Shown here piece after piece: positions 44,241 through 53,292 of a stretch of DNA of 64,000 nt (positions are counted from its first letter, which is position 1; every line of letters begins with the position of its first letter). The notes under the pieces are model-generated. The model was not told the DNA's origin and did not search any database. It worked only from the letters and a program-made list of their open reading frames with translations. The translations under genes and the position numbers were made by a program. The DNA is taken from assembly GCA_029706075.1 (NCBI GenBank), contig JAINUG010000259.1, positions 310,001 to 374,000 on the forward strand. Direction: 5' to 3'. This stretch comes from Aldrovandia affinis. Lineage: Eukaryota; Chordata; Actinopteri; Notacanthiformes; Halosauridae.

Positions 44241-44465
44241 ACACCACACACACCACCACACCACCACAGGTTTAGAGATGCTAATGAGAGAGGAAGTGAG
44301 AGAGAGGGAAAGAAGGGCAGGGGAATATATAAAAAGCAAGAGAGAGGTTATTAACAATTACTATAATAAAAACAATAATAATAGACACTAGTAATTATAA
44401 AAACATCTAACTTTAGGAACATTTAGAAATTTAGAATGAATAAATTCCCTAAGCATTTTTATGTG

Positions 44466-44470
<5 letters not shown>

Positions 44471-44557
<87 letters not shown>
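44471..44557. repeat. (GA)n microsatellite
   Basis: About 43 uninterrupted GA units. It produces spurious Ser-Leu ORFs on the minus strand. Confidence 0.95.
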
Positions 44558-44560
<3 letters not shown>

Positions 44561-44627
44561 ACTGGTGGATGTGAAAGGAAGCATTTAAGCGACACTTTCC
44601 TGATTGCATTTCTCCTTCCTTTGTGCA

Positions 44628-44751
44628 TATGTGTGTGTGTGTGTGCACGTGTGTGAGAGAGAGAGCGCATGCGTGTGTGTGTGTGAGAGGGAGGGAGTGA
44701 GTGTGTGTGTGTGTTTGTGAGAGAGTGCATGTGCGTGTGTGTGAGAGAGAA

Positions 44752-44783
<32 letters not shown>

Positions 44784-44823
44784 TGTGTGCACGTGTGTGT
44801 GTGTGCTATCATTGTATGTGTGT
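44628..44823. repeat. Compound GT/GA microsatellite
   Basis: Alternating (GT)n and (GA)n runs, with His-Thr/Ser-Leu ORFs as artefacts. Confidence 0.9.
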
Positions 44824-45415
44824 GGATGGGTGTGCTAAAGACTGCTAATCACAGATATTCCAAAAAGAAAGGTACCTTTCGGGGTGAGTGGAGGAGCATC
44901 TTTGTGCTGCACATTACTGCTGTTGTCCCTCTCCGTGCTCATTAGAACCGTGCTGCCATGAGACAGCTCTCAGTACTTACTCCTGCCATTGAGCGTAATT
45001 ACATTTCATGGCTGGGTATGCGCGTGTGTGGGGAATGATAAAACCCTAGACACTTATTGTCTGTAATCACCTTGTTTGAATACAACGGGTGCTCCATGAT
45101 ATGTCTGCCTTACTTGGAGAGCTAGGCCAGATAATGATATGAGGAACAGAGACCGAGAGACAGCGCTTTCTGACTTAAATGCATTTTGTGAGTGTGCAAA
45201 CTTCACAAAACATTATCTGTTTCAACAGATTATTATGGTTTCAGGATAAGATCCTTATGATTCTGGGTCCAGAAATAGGCCCACTCGCTCAGAATGTAGC
45301 GTCTGCTGAAAAGTAAAGGCACACTGGAGACCTACTACCCAAATTGTCTTCTGTTTTAATGGATGGAAATTGAATTCCATTGAATTACATACATTTGAAC
45401 CTGGTCTTTATTATT
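44824..45415. other. No recognised feature
   Basis: No motif-bearing ORF or terminal repeats. It may be unique host sequence. Confidence 0.4.
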
Positions 45416-45420
45416 ATTAA

Positions 45421-46486
45421 TGGTGGGTGTGTTGATTGATAGAGTAGTGTTGTTGTAAGGTGAGATGGTGTGCTGATTGGTAGAGCAAGGTTGTTGTAAG
45501 GTGAGATGGTGTGTTGATTGGTAGCAATATGCTATTGTAAGGTGAGATGGTGTGTTCATTGGTAGAGTAGTGTTGTTGTAAGGTGACATGGTGTGTTGAT
45601 TAGTAGAGCAGTGTTGTTGTAAGGTGAGATGCTGTGTTGACTGGTAGAGCAGTGTTGTTGTAAGGTGAGATGGTGTGTTGATTGGTAGAGCAGTGTTGTT
45701 GTAAGGTGAGATGGTGTGTTGTTTGGTAGAGTAGTGTTGTTGTAAGGTGAGATGGTGTGTTGATTCGTAGAGTAGTGTTGTTGTAAGGTCAGATGGTGTG
45801 CTGATTAGTAGAGCAGTGTTGTTGTAAGGTGAGATGCTGTGTTGACTGGCAGAGCAGTGTTGTTGTAGGGTGAGATGGTGTGTTGATTGGTAAAGAAGTG
45901 TTCTTGCAATGTAAGGTGACATGGTGTGATGATTGGTAGAGCAGTGTTGTTGTAAGGTGAGATGGTGTGTTGATTGGTAGAGTGGTGTTGTTGTAAGGTG
46001 AGATGATGTGTTGATTGGTAGAGTAGTGTTGTAAGGTGAGATGGTGTGTTGATTGGTAGAGTAGTGTTGTAAGGTGAGATGGTGTGTTGATTGGTAGAGT
46101 AGTGTTGTTGTAAGGTGAGATGGTGTGTTGATTGGTAGAGTAGTGTTGTTGTAAGGTGAGATGGTGTATTGATTGGTAGAGTGGTGTTGTTGTAAGGTGA
46201 GATGATGTGTTGATTGGTAGAGTAGTGTTGTTGTAAGGTGAGATGATGTGTTGATTGGTAGAGTAGTGTTGTAAGGTGAGATGGTGTGTTGATTGGTAGA
46301 GTGGTGTTGTTGTAAGGTGAGATGATGTGTTGATTGGTAGAGTAGTGTTGTAAGGTGAGATGGTGTGTTGATTGGTAGAGTAGTGTTGTAAGGTGAGATG
46401 GTGTGTTGATTGGTAGAGTAGTGTTGTTGTAAGGTGAGATGATGTGTTGATTGGTAGAGAAGTGTTCTTGTAATGTAAGGTGACCT
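45421..46486. repeat. 41-bp minisatellite, array 1 (about 26 copies)
   Basis: The unit contains TTGATTGGTAGAGTAGTG followed by TTGTTGTAAGGTGAGATGG. Some units lack one GTT (38 bp). The minus strand is open for about 400 codons as a STNQHTISPYNNT-like periodic peptide. This is a consequence of the unit lacking stops and not evidence for a gene. Confidence 0.95.
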
Positions 46487-46861
46487 GGGGGGTATTTCAC
46501 GAAGCGCGATTAAGCTGTAAGCCTGATTTATTTCAGCAAGTCTGGATAAGTTCTCGGATAACTCGGTTTCACGAAGCAAGCTTGACTAGATGGCAGTGAA
46601 GTTACTATGGCAACATATGCTTTCGGGCTAGCCTGGTCAGGAGCAGGCTTACCGTGGTTCAAGCTGGACTTATTCGCAAATATCCAGCCGGTGTTACAGT
46701 GACACCGACTCGGATGGACCACTGGCTTAGAAGGAAGACGTTCCAGACTGTTTTGTCAAGTAATTATTTTACGTTGTCAAATTATTAAAACATTTACAGT
46801 TCAAGTTTTTGACTTTTGAACTTATTTGCAGTTTATGTTCAAATAAAATCATTTTTATGTC

Positions 46862-46866
46862 ATAAT
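46862..46866. repeat. Target-site duplication (left) of Gypsy element 2
   Basis: ATAAT, repeated at 52559-52563. Confidence 0.85.
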
Positions 46867-47545
46867 TGTTACGTGCGGTAAATGCAGACCTGGACCCAAA
46901 AGCGGACTCGACACGGAGATGGTAATTGCGCTCCGCTCAGGAGGCGTTTAATCACGGAACAAATAAAAGTGACGGAAACAAGCCGTCCAAAAACAAACAG
47001 GCAAAACAGGAAAGTGCGGCTAAATAAAGAGAAACAGGGAATCCAAAAACAACCGGCAAAAAACAGGAAAGCCGTGCGGCTACTAAACAAGAAACAAAAT
47101 AAACACAGGCAGATTCAGGAATATTCGCGAAGTCAGGAACAGGTAACCAAATGAAAGCAGTGCTAGAAAAACTAGTACGCAAAGGCAATGGGCTAAACGA
47201 GTGCCGGGTTTAAATAGGCAAAAGCATTAACTAATAAGGGCAGCGTGCAGAATGTGTTAGGGAAAACAATGTGACAGGCTAAACGAAACGAGGAACAAGA
47301 AACAGATTGGGGCAGCGTGCAAAATGTGCAGGGAACAACAATTGTCACAGGCTAAACGAAACGAGGGAACAAGAAACAGATTGGGGCAGCGTGCAAAATG
47401 TGCAGGAACAACAATAGACAGATTGCGGCGGTCGCGCCCATAACACAGACAACCCAGGGAGAACGCAAAAACCAGACATGACACGCAAGGAACAAAGTGG
47501 CAGAAAAACACAAGGAAAGTGAACAGGGCGGACAGCGATGTAACA
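46867..47545 (-). repeat. 3' LTR of Gypsy element 2
   Basis: On the minus strand TGTTACATCG...GCACGTAACA. It contains an internal tandem repeat of about 80 bp (about 47270-47420, with GGGGCAGCGTGCAAAATGTG) in the U3 part, also present in the other LTR. Confidence 0.92.
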
Positions 47546-47558
47546 GAACCCCCTCAAC
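47546..47558 (-). promoter_or_regulatory. Polypurine tract of Gypsy element 2
   Basis: GTTGAGGGGGTTC on the minus strand abuts the 3' LTR. Confidence 0.7.
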
Positions 47559-47619
47559 GGGAGCCTCCTGGCGACCCACCAGGCCTGTTCTTCTGAGGGT
47601 GGGTTCGGTGGAAGTCCGA

Positions 47620-48740
47620 ATGAGGGAAGGGTCAAGGATGAGCTGGCGGAAACCCAGCTCCTCTCCTCGGGCCATAACCCTCCCAGTCCACCAAATATTG
47701 GTGGCCCCGACTCCCCTGCGCCGAATGTCCAGGATGCGCGGACGGTGTATGCTGGGGCGTTGTCGATGATCCGGGGGCGGAGGGAACGGCCGGAGGGCAC
47801 AGTGAGCTGGTAGTGACAGGTTTGATCTTTGAGACGTGAAAGACGGGGTGAATCTTGAGGGCTGGAGGAGTTGGAGTTTGACAGCAGAGGGGTTGATGAT
47901 AGACTGTACCTTGTATGGACCGATGTAACGTGGCTGGAGTTTCTTGGAGGTGGACTGAGGGGAATGTCAGTGGTGGAGAGCCAGACTTGCTGTCCCGGAG
48001 AGTATTGGGGGCTGCGGTGCGGTGGCGGTCCGCCAGGCGTTGAGTGCGCGCGGTGGAGCGACGGAGAGCAGAGCGGGTGTCCTCCCAAATCCGAATACAG
48101 CGCCGGATGTGGGTTTGCACAGACGGACGGAGATCTCCTCCTCCTGGGCCGGGAACAGGGGGCTGATACCCTAGGAGCACTCAAGGGGAGAGACCAGTGG
48201 CAGAGCTGGTTAGGGAATTGTGCGCATACTCAACCCAGGGTAGCAGATTTCTCCAGGAGGAGGGGTTCCGGTCTGTGATGCACCGCAGTGCAGTCCCCAG
48301 GTCTTGGTTGGCCCTCTCGGTCTGGCCATTCGTCTGGGGGTGGTAGCCGGAGGACAGGCTGACAGAGGCCCCCAGGGCCTGGCAAAACGACTTCCAGACG
48401 GGAGAAAACTGGGGACCACGGTCCGACACAACGTCGACGGGGATCCCATGTAAGCGAACCACGTGCTGGACCAGGAGCTCTGCGGTCTCTGAGGCTGAGG
48501 GAAGCTTGGGAAGGGGAACGAAATGGACTGCTTTGGAGAATCGGTCGACAATGGTCAAAATAGTGTCGTTACCTTCAGAGGGGGGGAGTCCACAGACAAA
48601 GTCCAGACCAATGTGACTCCAAGGACGACCTGGGATGGGTAGGGGACGGAGGAGACCGCTGGCGGGCTGGTGGGATGCCTTGCTCCTGGCGCAGGTGGTG
48701 CAGGCCAGTACGAACTCCCGGGCGTCCGCGGCCATGGACG
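47620..48740 (-). pseudogene. Gypsy element 2 integrase and chromodomain
   Basis: From about 48740: [11 protein letters not shown] (end of the HHCC zinc domain), [13 protein letters not shown] (first catalytic Asp), [16 protein letters not shown] (second Asp), [15 protein letters not shown] (Glu) and [10 protein letters not shown]. It then runs through frameshifts near 48180, a QVWLST block and a HPVFHVSKIKPV block. The last region has chromodomain traces, YTVR...LVDWEGYGP and RSWVP-like text, near 47640-47760. All three DDE residues are present. It inserts cDNA into chromatin and the chromodomain guides targeting. Confidence 0.87.
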
Positions 48741-48949
48741 GCCACCAAAAGCTGCGTTTGAGCAGCGACAGGGTGCGCTGGAACCCGGGGTGGCAGGCCA
48801 GACGGGAGGAGTGCGTCCACTGCAGGACCTGGGAACGGACGGAAACAGGGACAAACAGGTGAGGGCTGGGGTTAGGTCTGGGGTCAGGTTGAGTGGCCTG
48901 GGCCTCCTGATCTGCCTCTCAATTCCCCAGGTCACTGCAGCAACCACAC

Positions 48950-49748
48950 AGGAGGGGACAGGATGGTGTCGGGACTCGTCTGTCCGGTTTTGGAGGAGAA
49001 TTGGCGGGAGAGGGCGTCGGGTTTTAGGTTACGGATCCGGGTCTGTATGTGATGGTGAAGTTGAAGCGGCCAAAGAACAGAGCCCACCGGGCCTGGCGAG
49101 AACTGAGTCTCTTGGCCGACTGGATATATGCCAGGTTTTTGTGGTCGGTCCAGACGATAAATGGGTGTTCCGCTCCCTCCAACAAATGTCGCCACTCCTC
49201 CAGGGCGAGTTTGACCGCCAGCAACTCCCGATTCCCAACGTCGTAGTTGCGCTCGGCGGGGACAGCCTCACGGGAGTAGAAGGCGCAAGGATGGAGCTTT
49301 TGGTCCTTACCCAGCGTTGGGACAAGATGGCCCCCACCCCGGAGTCCGAGGCATCCACCTCCACCACGAACTGACGAGACACCTCAGGATGGACCAGGAC
49401 AGGAGCGGAAGTGAAGCGGTTCTTTAAACCGATGAAGGCGGCTTCAGCTTCAGGGTTCCAGGAGAAGGGGATGGATGGGGAGGTGAGTCGGGTGAGGGGT
49501 TCAGCTACCCTGCTGTAGTCCCGAATGAATCGCCGGTAAAAGTTTGCAAACCCCAGGAATCGTTGCAATTCCTTTACCGATGACGGTTGAGGCCACTCCA
49601 CCACCGCCTGGATCTTGGCCGGGTCTGGTCTCACCTGTCCACACTCCACGATGTACCCCAGGAAGCTCACCGACGAGGCGTGGGTCGCACTTCTCCGCCT
49701 TGACAAACAGTTGGTTCTCCCACAACCTCTCCAAGACCTGCCGGACAT
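48950..49748 (-). pseudogene. Gypsy element 2 RNase H and connection
   Basis: [22 protein letters not shown] and [20 protein letters not shown] form the RT thumb/connection. RNase H follows with [19 protein letters not shown] (first catalytic Asp), then (frameshift near 49250) [17 protein letters not shown] (Glu) and [19 protein letters not shown] (Asp). It removes template RNA. This domain is mostly missing from element 1. Confidence 0.85.
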
Positions 49749-50300
49749 GGGTAGTGTGTTCCTGTAGGTTGCGGGAGAAAATTAAAATGTCGTCAAGGTA
49801 GACGAAGACAGAGCGGTTGAGAAAGTCCCGGAGCACATCGTTGACCAACGCCTGGAACACAGCGGGGCGTTGGTGAGCCCGAACGGCATCACCAGGTACT
49901 CGGCGGCCCAGGGGGTGTTGAACGCCGTCTTCCACTGTCCCCTTCCCGGATTCGAACAAGGTGGTAGGCGTTACGGAGGTCCAATTAGAGAAAATAGTGG
50001 CCTCCTGTAGAGGTTCGAATGCGGAGTTGATGAGAGGTAGAGGGTACTTGTTTTTAACGGTGATGGCGTTGAGGTTGCGGTAGTCGATGCAGGGACGGAG
50101 TGACTTGTCCTTCTTGGCCACGAAGAAGAACCCTGCACCGACTGGGGATGAGGAGGGTCGGATGATGCCTGCCGCCAGTGAGTCATGAATATATGACTCC
50201 ATCGCTGCTCTCTCCGGCCGCGAGATGTTGAAGAGGCGACCGGAAGGCAGGGGAGCCCGGGAAGCAGGTCGATGCCGCAGTCATAGGGCCTATGAGGGGG
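49749..50300 (-). pseudogene. Gypsy element 2 reverse transcriptase
   Basis: [44 protein letters not shown], a frameshifted stretch (about 49870-49990) where the VRI...WKTAF and MPFGL blocks should be, then [20 protein letters not shown] and [11 protein letters not shown] (catalytic YLDD). Closely related to element 1's RT. Confidence 0.87.
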
Positions 50301-50790
50301 CAACGAAGAGGCTCGGCTCTTGCTGAACACCTCCGCCAGGTCGTGATACATGGGGGAACCGAGGACATGTCTGAGGAACCAACCTGGCGGGAGGTGAAGC
50401 ACCCTCCGTGGGTGCTCGAGCCGACTGGAGGCAAGTGGCGTGACAGTAGGGACTCCAGCTCTGGATCTTGCTGGTGATCCAGTTCAGATGAGGGTTGTGG
50501 AGTTGGAGCCAGGGTTGGCCGAGAACCAGAGGGGACTGGGGTGAGGAGATGACCAGGAGCTGAATGGTCTCACGGTGGTTGCCGGACAGGATGAGCTGTA
50601 GGGGTTCGGTGGTGTGAGTGACCTGGGCTAGGAGGTTCCCATCCAGTCCGTGGACCCGGAGAGGAACGGCAAGAAGACGAGTGGCGATGCCAGCCTGTCG
50701 CACTAGCTGGGCATCAATGAAATCTCCATCCGCCCGGAGTCCACTAGGGCACACAGCGACAGGGGTTGACGGTTCCAGTTGAGCGTGGCC
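50301..50790 (-). pseudogene. Gypsy element 2 protease region
   Basis: A LVDSG catalytic motif near 50725-50740 is followed, in a shifted frame, by DGDFIDAQLVRQAGI and by [19 protein letters not shown], the conserved second half of Gypsy retropepsins. The region then leads into the [10 protein letters not shown] start of the RT. Confidence 0.8.
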
Positions 50791-51856
50791 TTCAACTGGA
50801 AGCGAGACTGGGCGGTTGTGGAGCCCTGGGTGTGGCTCACCAGTAGGCCCAGTTTTACTGGTGAGCCTGGGCTTTTGGTCGCGACGGGCAGGTGGCCAGG
50901 TAGTGGCCCGTGTTACCACAATAGAGGCAAACTCCCGCCTTGAGTCTCCGCTTGCGTTCCTCCGGGGAGAGGTGAGCTCTGCCCAGCTGCATGGGCTCTT
51001 CAGTTGCAAGCCCCGGGCTGACCGTTGCTCGGTGGTTCGGGAGAGGAAGGAATCAGGAGGTGACGGAGAAGAAGAGCTCGCTGGGGTGAGGTGACCGGTC
51101 TTCTCTCCTCCGACGCTCCCGCAAGCGGTTGTCGACCCTGATGGCAAGGGAAACCAGAGCGCCGAGGAGTCAGGGTAGTCCCTCGTAGCCAGCTCGCCCT
51201 TCACCACTTCACCTAACCCGTTCCGAAGGCCCCTTGAGCGACGCGTCATTCCAAGCGGATTCTGCCGCCAGGGTTCTGAACACCACCGCGACTCCGCCAC
51301 GCTGCGGTCCCCTTGACGGAGATGGAATAAGCGCTGGGAGGCATCCTTCCCACCCACCGGGTGATCAAAAACCTTCCTCATTTCTGTCACGAATGTGGAG
51401 TACTGGGAACTGGCTGGGAGCTGGCTGTCCCAGATGGCAGTGGCCCACTCCAGCGCCCTACCCCCAAGGCAGCCCATGATGAATGCGATCCTTGCCGGCT
51501 CAGAGCCGTATGAAGATGGTTGTAGGTGGAAGATGAGGTCGCATTGCATGAGGAACCCCTTGCAGTTCCCCAAATCGCCATAATAGCGATCCGGGTGGGG
51601 AATGCGGGGTTCCCTGGGTTTGTCCAACCGGCAGGCTGGCAGGCGGCGATGACGCAGGGGGGTTGGGAGAAGTCGTCTGCGTCAGAAGAGAGACGTTGGA
51701 GCTGAGTTGGGACACCTGTTCTCCCACCTGAGAAATATGGCCTCCCATACTCCTCAGTGCCTCCATAGTCTCCTTCATGTGTCGCTCCTGCTGGTCTATA
51801 CGAGCCTCCTGGCAGGCGAGTAGGTGGTGGAGCGCAGTCGAGTCTGCTGGGTCCAT
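50791..51856 (-). pseudogene. Gypsy element 2 gag
   Basis: The ATG at 51856-51854 starts MDPADSTALHHLLACQEARI, then a coiled-coil-prone stretch (QERHMKETMEALRSMGGHISQVGEQV). In another frame follow the capsid blocks DRYYGDLGNCKGFLMQCDLIF, IAFIMGCLGGRALEWATAIW and LFHLRQGDRSVAE. A zinc knuckle of the form [14 protein letters not shown] lies near 50890-50935. Like element 1, the ATG lies within 16 nt of the LTR and directly follows the primer site. Confidence 0.85.
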
Positions 51857-51858
51857 AA

Positions 51859-51869
51859 TGCCTTTGCGT
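51859..51869 (-). promoter_or_regulatory. Self-priming primer-binding site of Gypsy element 2
   Basis: On the minus strand ACGCAAAGGCA begins 2 nt after the 5' LTR. It is the exact 11-nt complement of TGCCTTTGCGT inside the LTR (52186-52196). Confidence 0.75.
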
Positions 51870-51871
51870 TC

Positions 51872-52558
51872 TGTTACGTGCGGTAAATGCAGACCTGGAC
51901 CCAAAAGCGGACTCGACACGGAGATGGTAATTGCGCTCCGCTCAGGAGGCGTTTAATCACGGAACAAATAAAAGTGACGGAAACAAGCCGTCCAAAAACA
52001 AACAGGCAAAACAGGAAAGCCGTGCGGCTAAATAAACGAGAAACAGGGAATCCAAAAACAACCGGCAAAAAACAGGAAAGCCGTGCGGCTACTAAACAAG
52101 AAACAAAATAAACACAGGCAGATTCAGGAATATTCGCCAAGTCAGGAACAGGTAACCAAATGAAAGCAGTGCTAGAAAAACTAGTACGCAAAGGCAATGG
52201 GCTAAACGAGTGCCGGGTTTAAATAGGCAAAAGCATTAACTAATAAGGGCAGCGTGCAGAATGTGTTAGGGAAAACAATGTGACAGGCTAAACGAAACGA
52301 GGGAACAAGAAACAGATTGGGGCAGCGTGCAAAATGTGCAGGAACAACAATTGTCACAGGCTAAACGAAACGAGGGAACAAGAAACAGATTGGGGCAGCG
52401 TGCAAAATGTGCAGGGAACAACAATAGACAGATTATGCGAAGCCGCGCCCGCAACACAGACAACCCAGGGAGAACGCAAAAAAACCAGACATGACACGCA
52501 AGGAACAAAGTGGCAGAAAAACACAAGGAAAGTGAACAGGGCGGACAGCGATGTAACA
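51872..52558 (-). repeat. 5' LTR of Gypsy element 2
   Basis: 687 bp, near-identical to 46867-47545, with TG...CA ends. It carries the TATA box and inferred RNA start. Confidence 0.92.
52186..52225 (-). promoter_or_regulatory. LTR promoter of Gypsy element 2: TATA box and inferred RNA start
   Basis: On the minus strand TATTTAAA (52225-52218) is followed 29 bp later by TGCCTTTGCGT starting at 52196. That 11-mer pairs with the primer site at 51859-51869, so 52196 is the inferred start of the RNA. Confidence 0.7.
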
Positions 52559-52704
52559 ATAATATTATTAAACCATTTACAATGCATGTTTTTGTCTGGT
52601 TTTTATGTACATTATATGTCAAAAAAGCCATTCTGAAACAGTATAAAAAACCAAATGTTTGTTTCGATCATGACGATCATGTCCGTTCTTAGACAATCCC
52701 GTAG

Positions 52705-52803
52705 ATGACGGGGGCACACATAATTAGAAGAGCTTTTAGAGTGGAGAGGGTGTTCCGAGATAGAGTTGATCCACTCAGTTTCTCAGAAGAGCATCTGTAC
52801 GAA
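52705..52803 (+). pseudogene. Harbinger-like transposase N-terminal fragment
   Basis: IRRAFRVERVFRDRVDPLSFSEEHLYE resembles the N-terminal segment of Harbinger/HARBI1-type nucleases (R-E-R...DP-L-F...LYE pattern). It is cut after LYE by a repeat. The catalytic core is absent. Confidence 0.6.
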
Positions 52804-52936
52804 CTTCGGCCTCGAGCAAATCGCAAATATATATCGTTTGCTGCGATGCGTGCTGTTTGCAACTTCGGCCTCGAGCAAATCGCAAATATATATTTGCTTG
52901 AGGCCGAAGTTGCAAACAGCACGCATTGCAGCAAAC
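52801..52936. repeat. Hairpin with 45-bp arms and an adjoining direct repeat
   Basis: Arms 52836-52880 and 52892-52936, loop 52881-52891. Two positions differ, both G opposite T, so a plus-strand RNA would pair fully with two G-U wobbles. The first 32 bases (52801-52832) are repeated directly at 52860-52891. No terminal target duplication was found. Confidence 0.75.
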
Positions 52937-52949
52937 AACCCATAGTGTA

Positions 52950-53049
52950 CAGCCGTGGCCAAAAGTTTTGAGAATGACACAAGTATTGGTTTTCACAAAG
53001 TTTGCTGCTTCAGTGTTTTTAGATCTTTTTGTCAGATGTTACTATGGTA
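52950..53049 (-). mobile_element. Tc1-type transposon, left (3') terminal part
   Basis: TIR CAGCCGTGGCCAAAAGTTTT with TA at 52948-52949, of a type common in fish Tc1 elements. It is broken by the L1 insertion after 53049; the transposase side resumes at 60321. Confidence 0.85.
53033..53049. repeat. Target-site duplication (left) of L1-type LINE copy 2
   Basis: CAGATGTTACTATGGTA, 17 bp, repeated exactly at 60304-60320. Confidence 0.9.
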
Positions 53050-53292
53050 ATAATAATACAAAGTGTTTTTATTGATGTTTCACATACAAGAATCAACAAC
53101 ACACAGCAGTCCACACTATACAGTACAACAAAACTCAAATGATATACATCAATTATAAATCTAAACTACAAACAAAACACAAATCAAACTAACACACCAG
53201 ACACAACAAACCCAAACACTCTGGGAGGGGAGGGGAGGGGGGGGGGGCTCACTAGCTCCCATCTATACCAAATATATTTTACTGACTTACAA

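Larger units (their letters stand above)
46867..52558 (-). mobile_element. Ty3/Gypsy chromodomain (sushi-like) LTR retrotransposon, element 2
   Basis: Minus-strand element with LTRs of 679 bp (46867-47545) and 687 bp (51872-52558) and 5-bp ATAAT duplications. From right to left it holds primer site, gag, protease, RT, RNase H, zinc-finger integrase, chromodomain and polypurine tract. All expected Gypsy pol domains are represented, unlike element 1, but frameshifts occur in each region. The LTRs differ by only a handful of changes, so it is recent. No env-like ORF. Confidence 0.93.
46490..52803 (+). mobile_element. PIF/Harbinger-type element remnant, split by Gypsy element 2
   Basis: Starts GGGGGGTATTTCACGAAGCG, a terminal sequence of the style I associate with fish Harbinger elements. 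After the Gypsy insertion, the plus strand at 52705-52803 encodes the start of a Harbinger-like transposase. The right part is cut off at about 52803, where an unrelated palindromic repeat begins. Confidence 0.6.

Noticed and set aside
44388..44812. Long Ser-Leu and His-Thr ORFs on the minus strand
   Set aside because: They are translations of GA and GT microsatellites.
45421..46486. CRISPR-like array
   Set aside because: The units abut one another with no unique spacers and the sequence is eukaryotic; it is a minisatellite.
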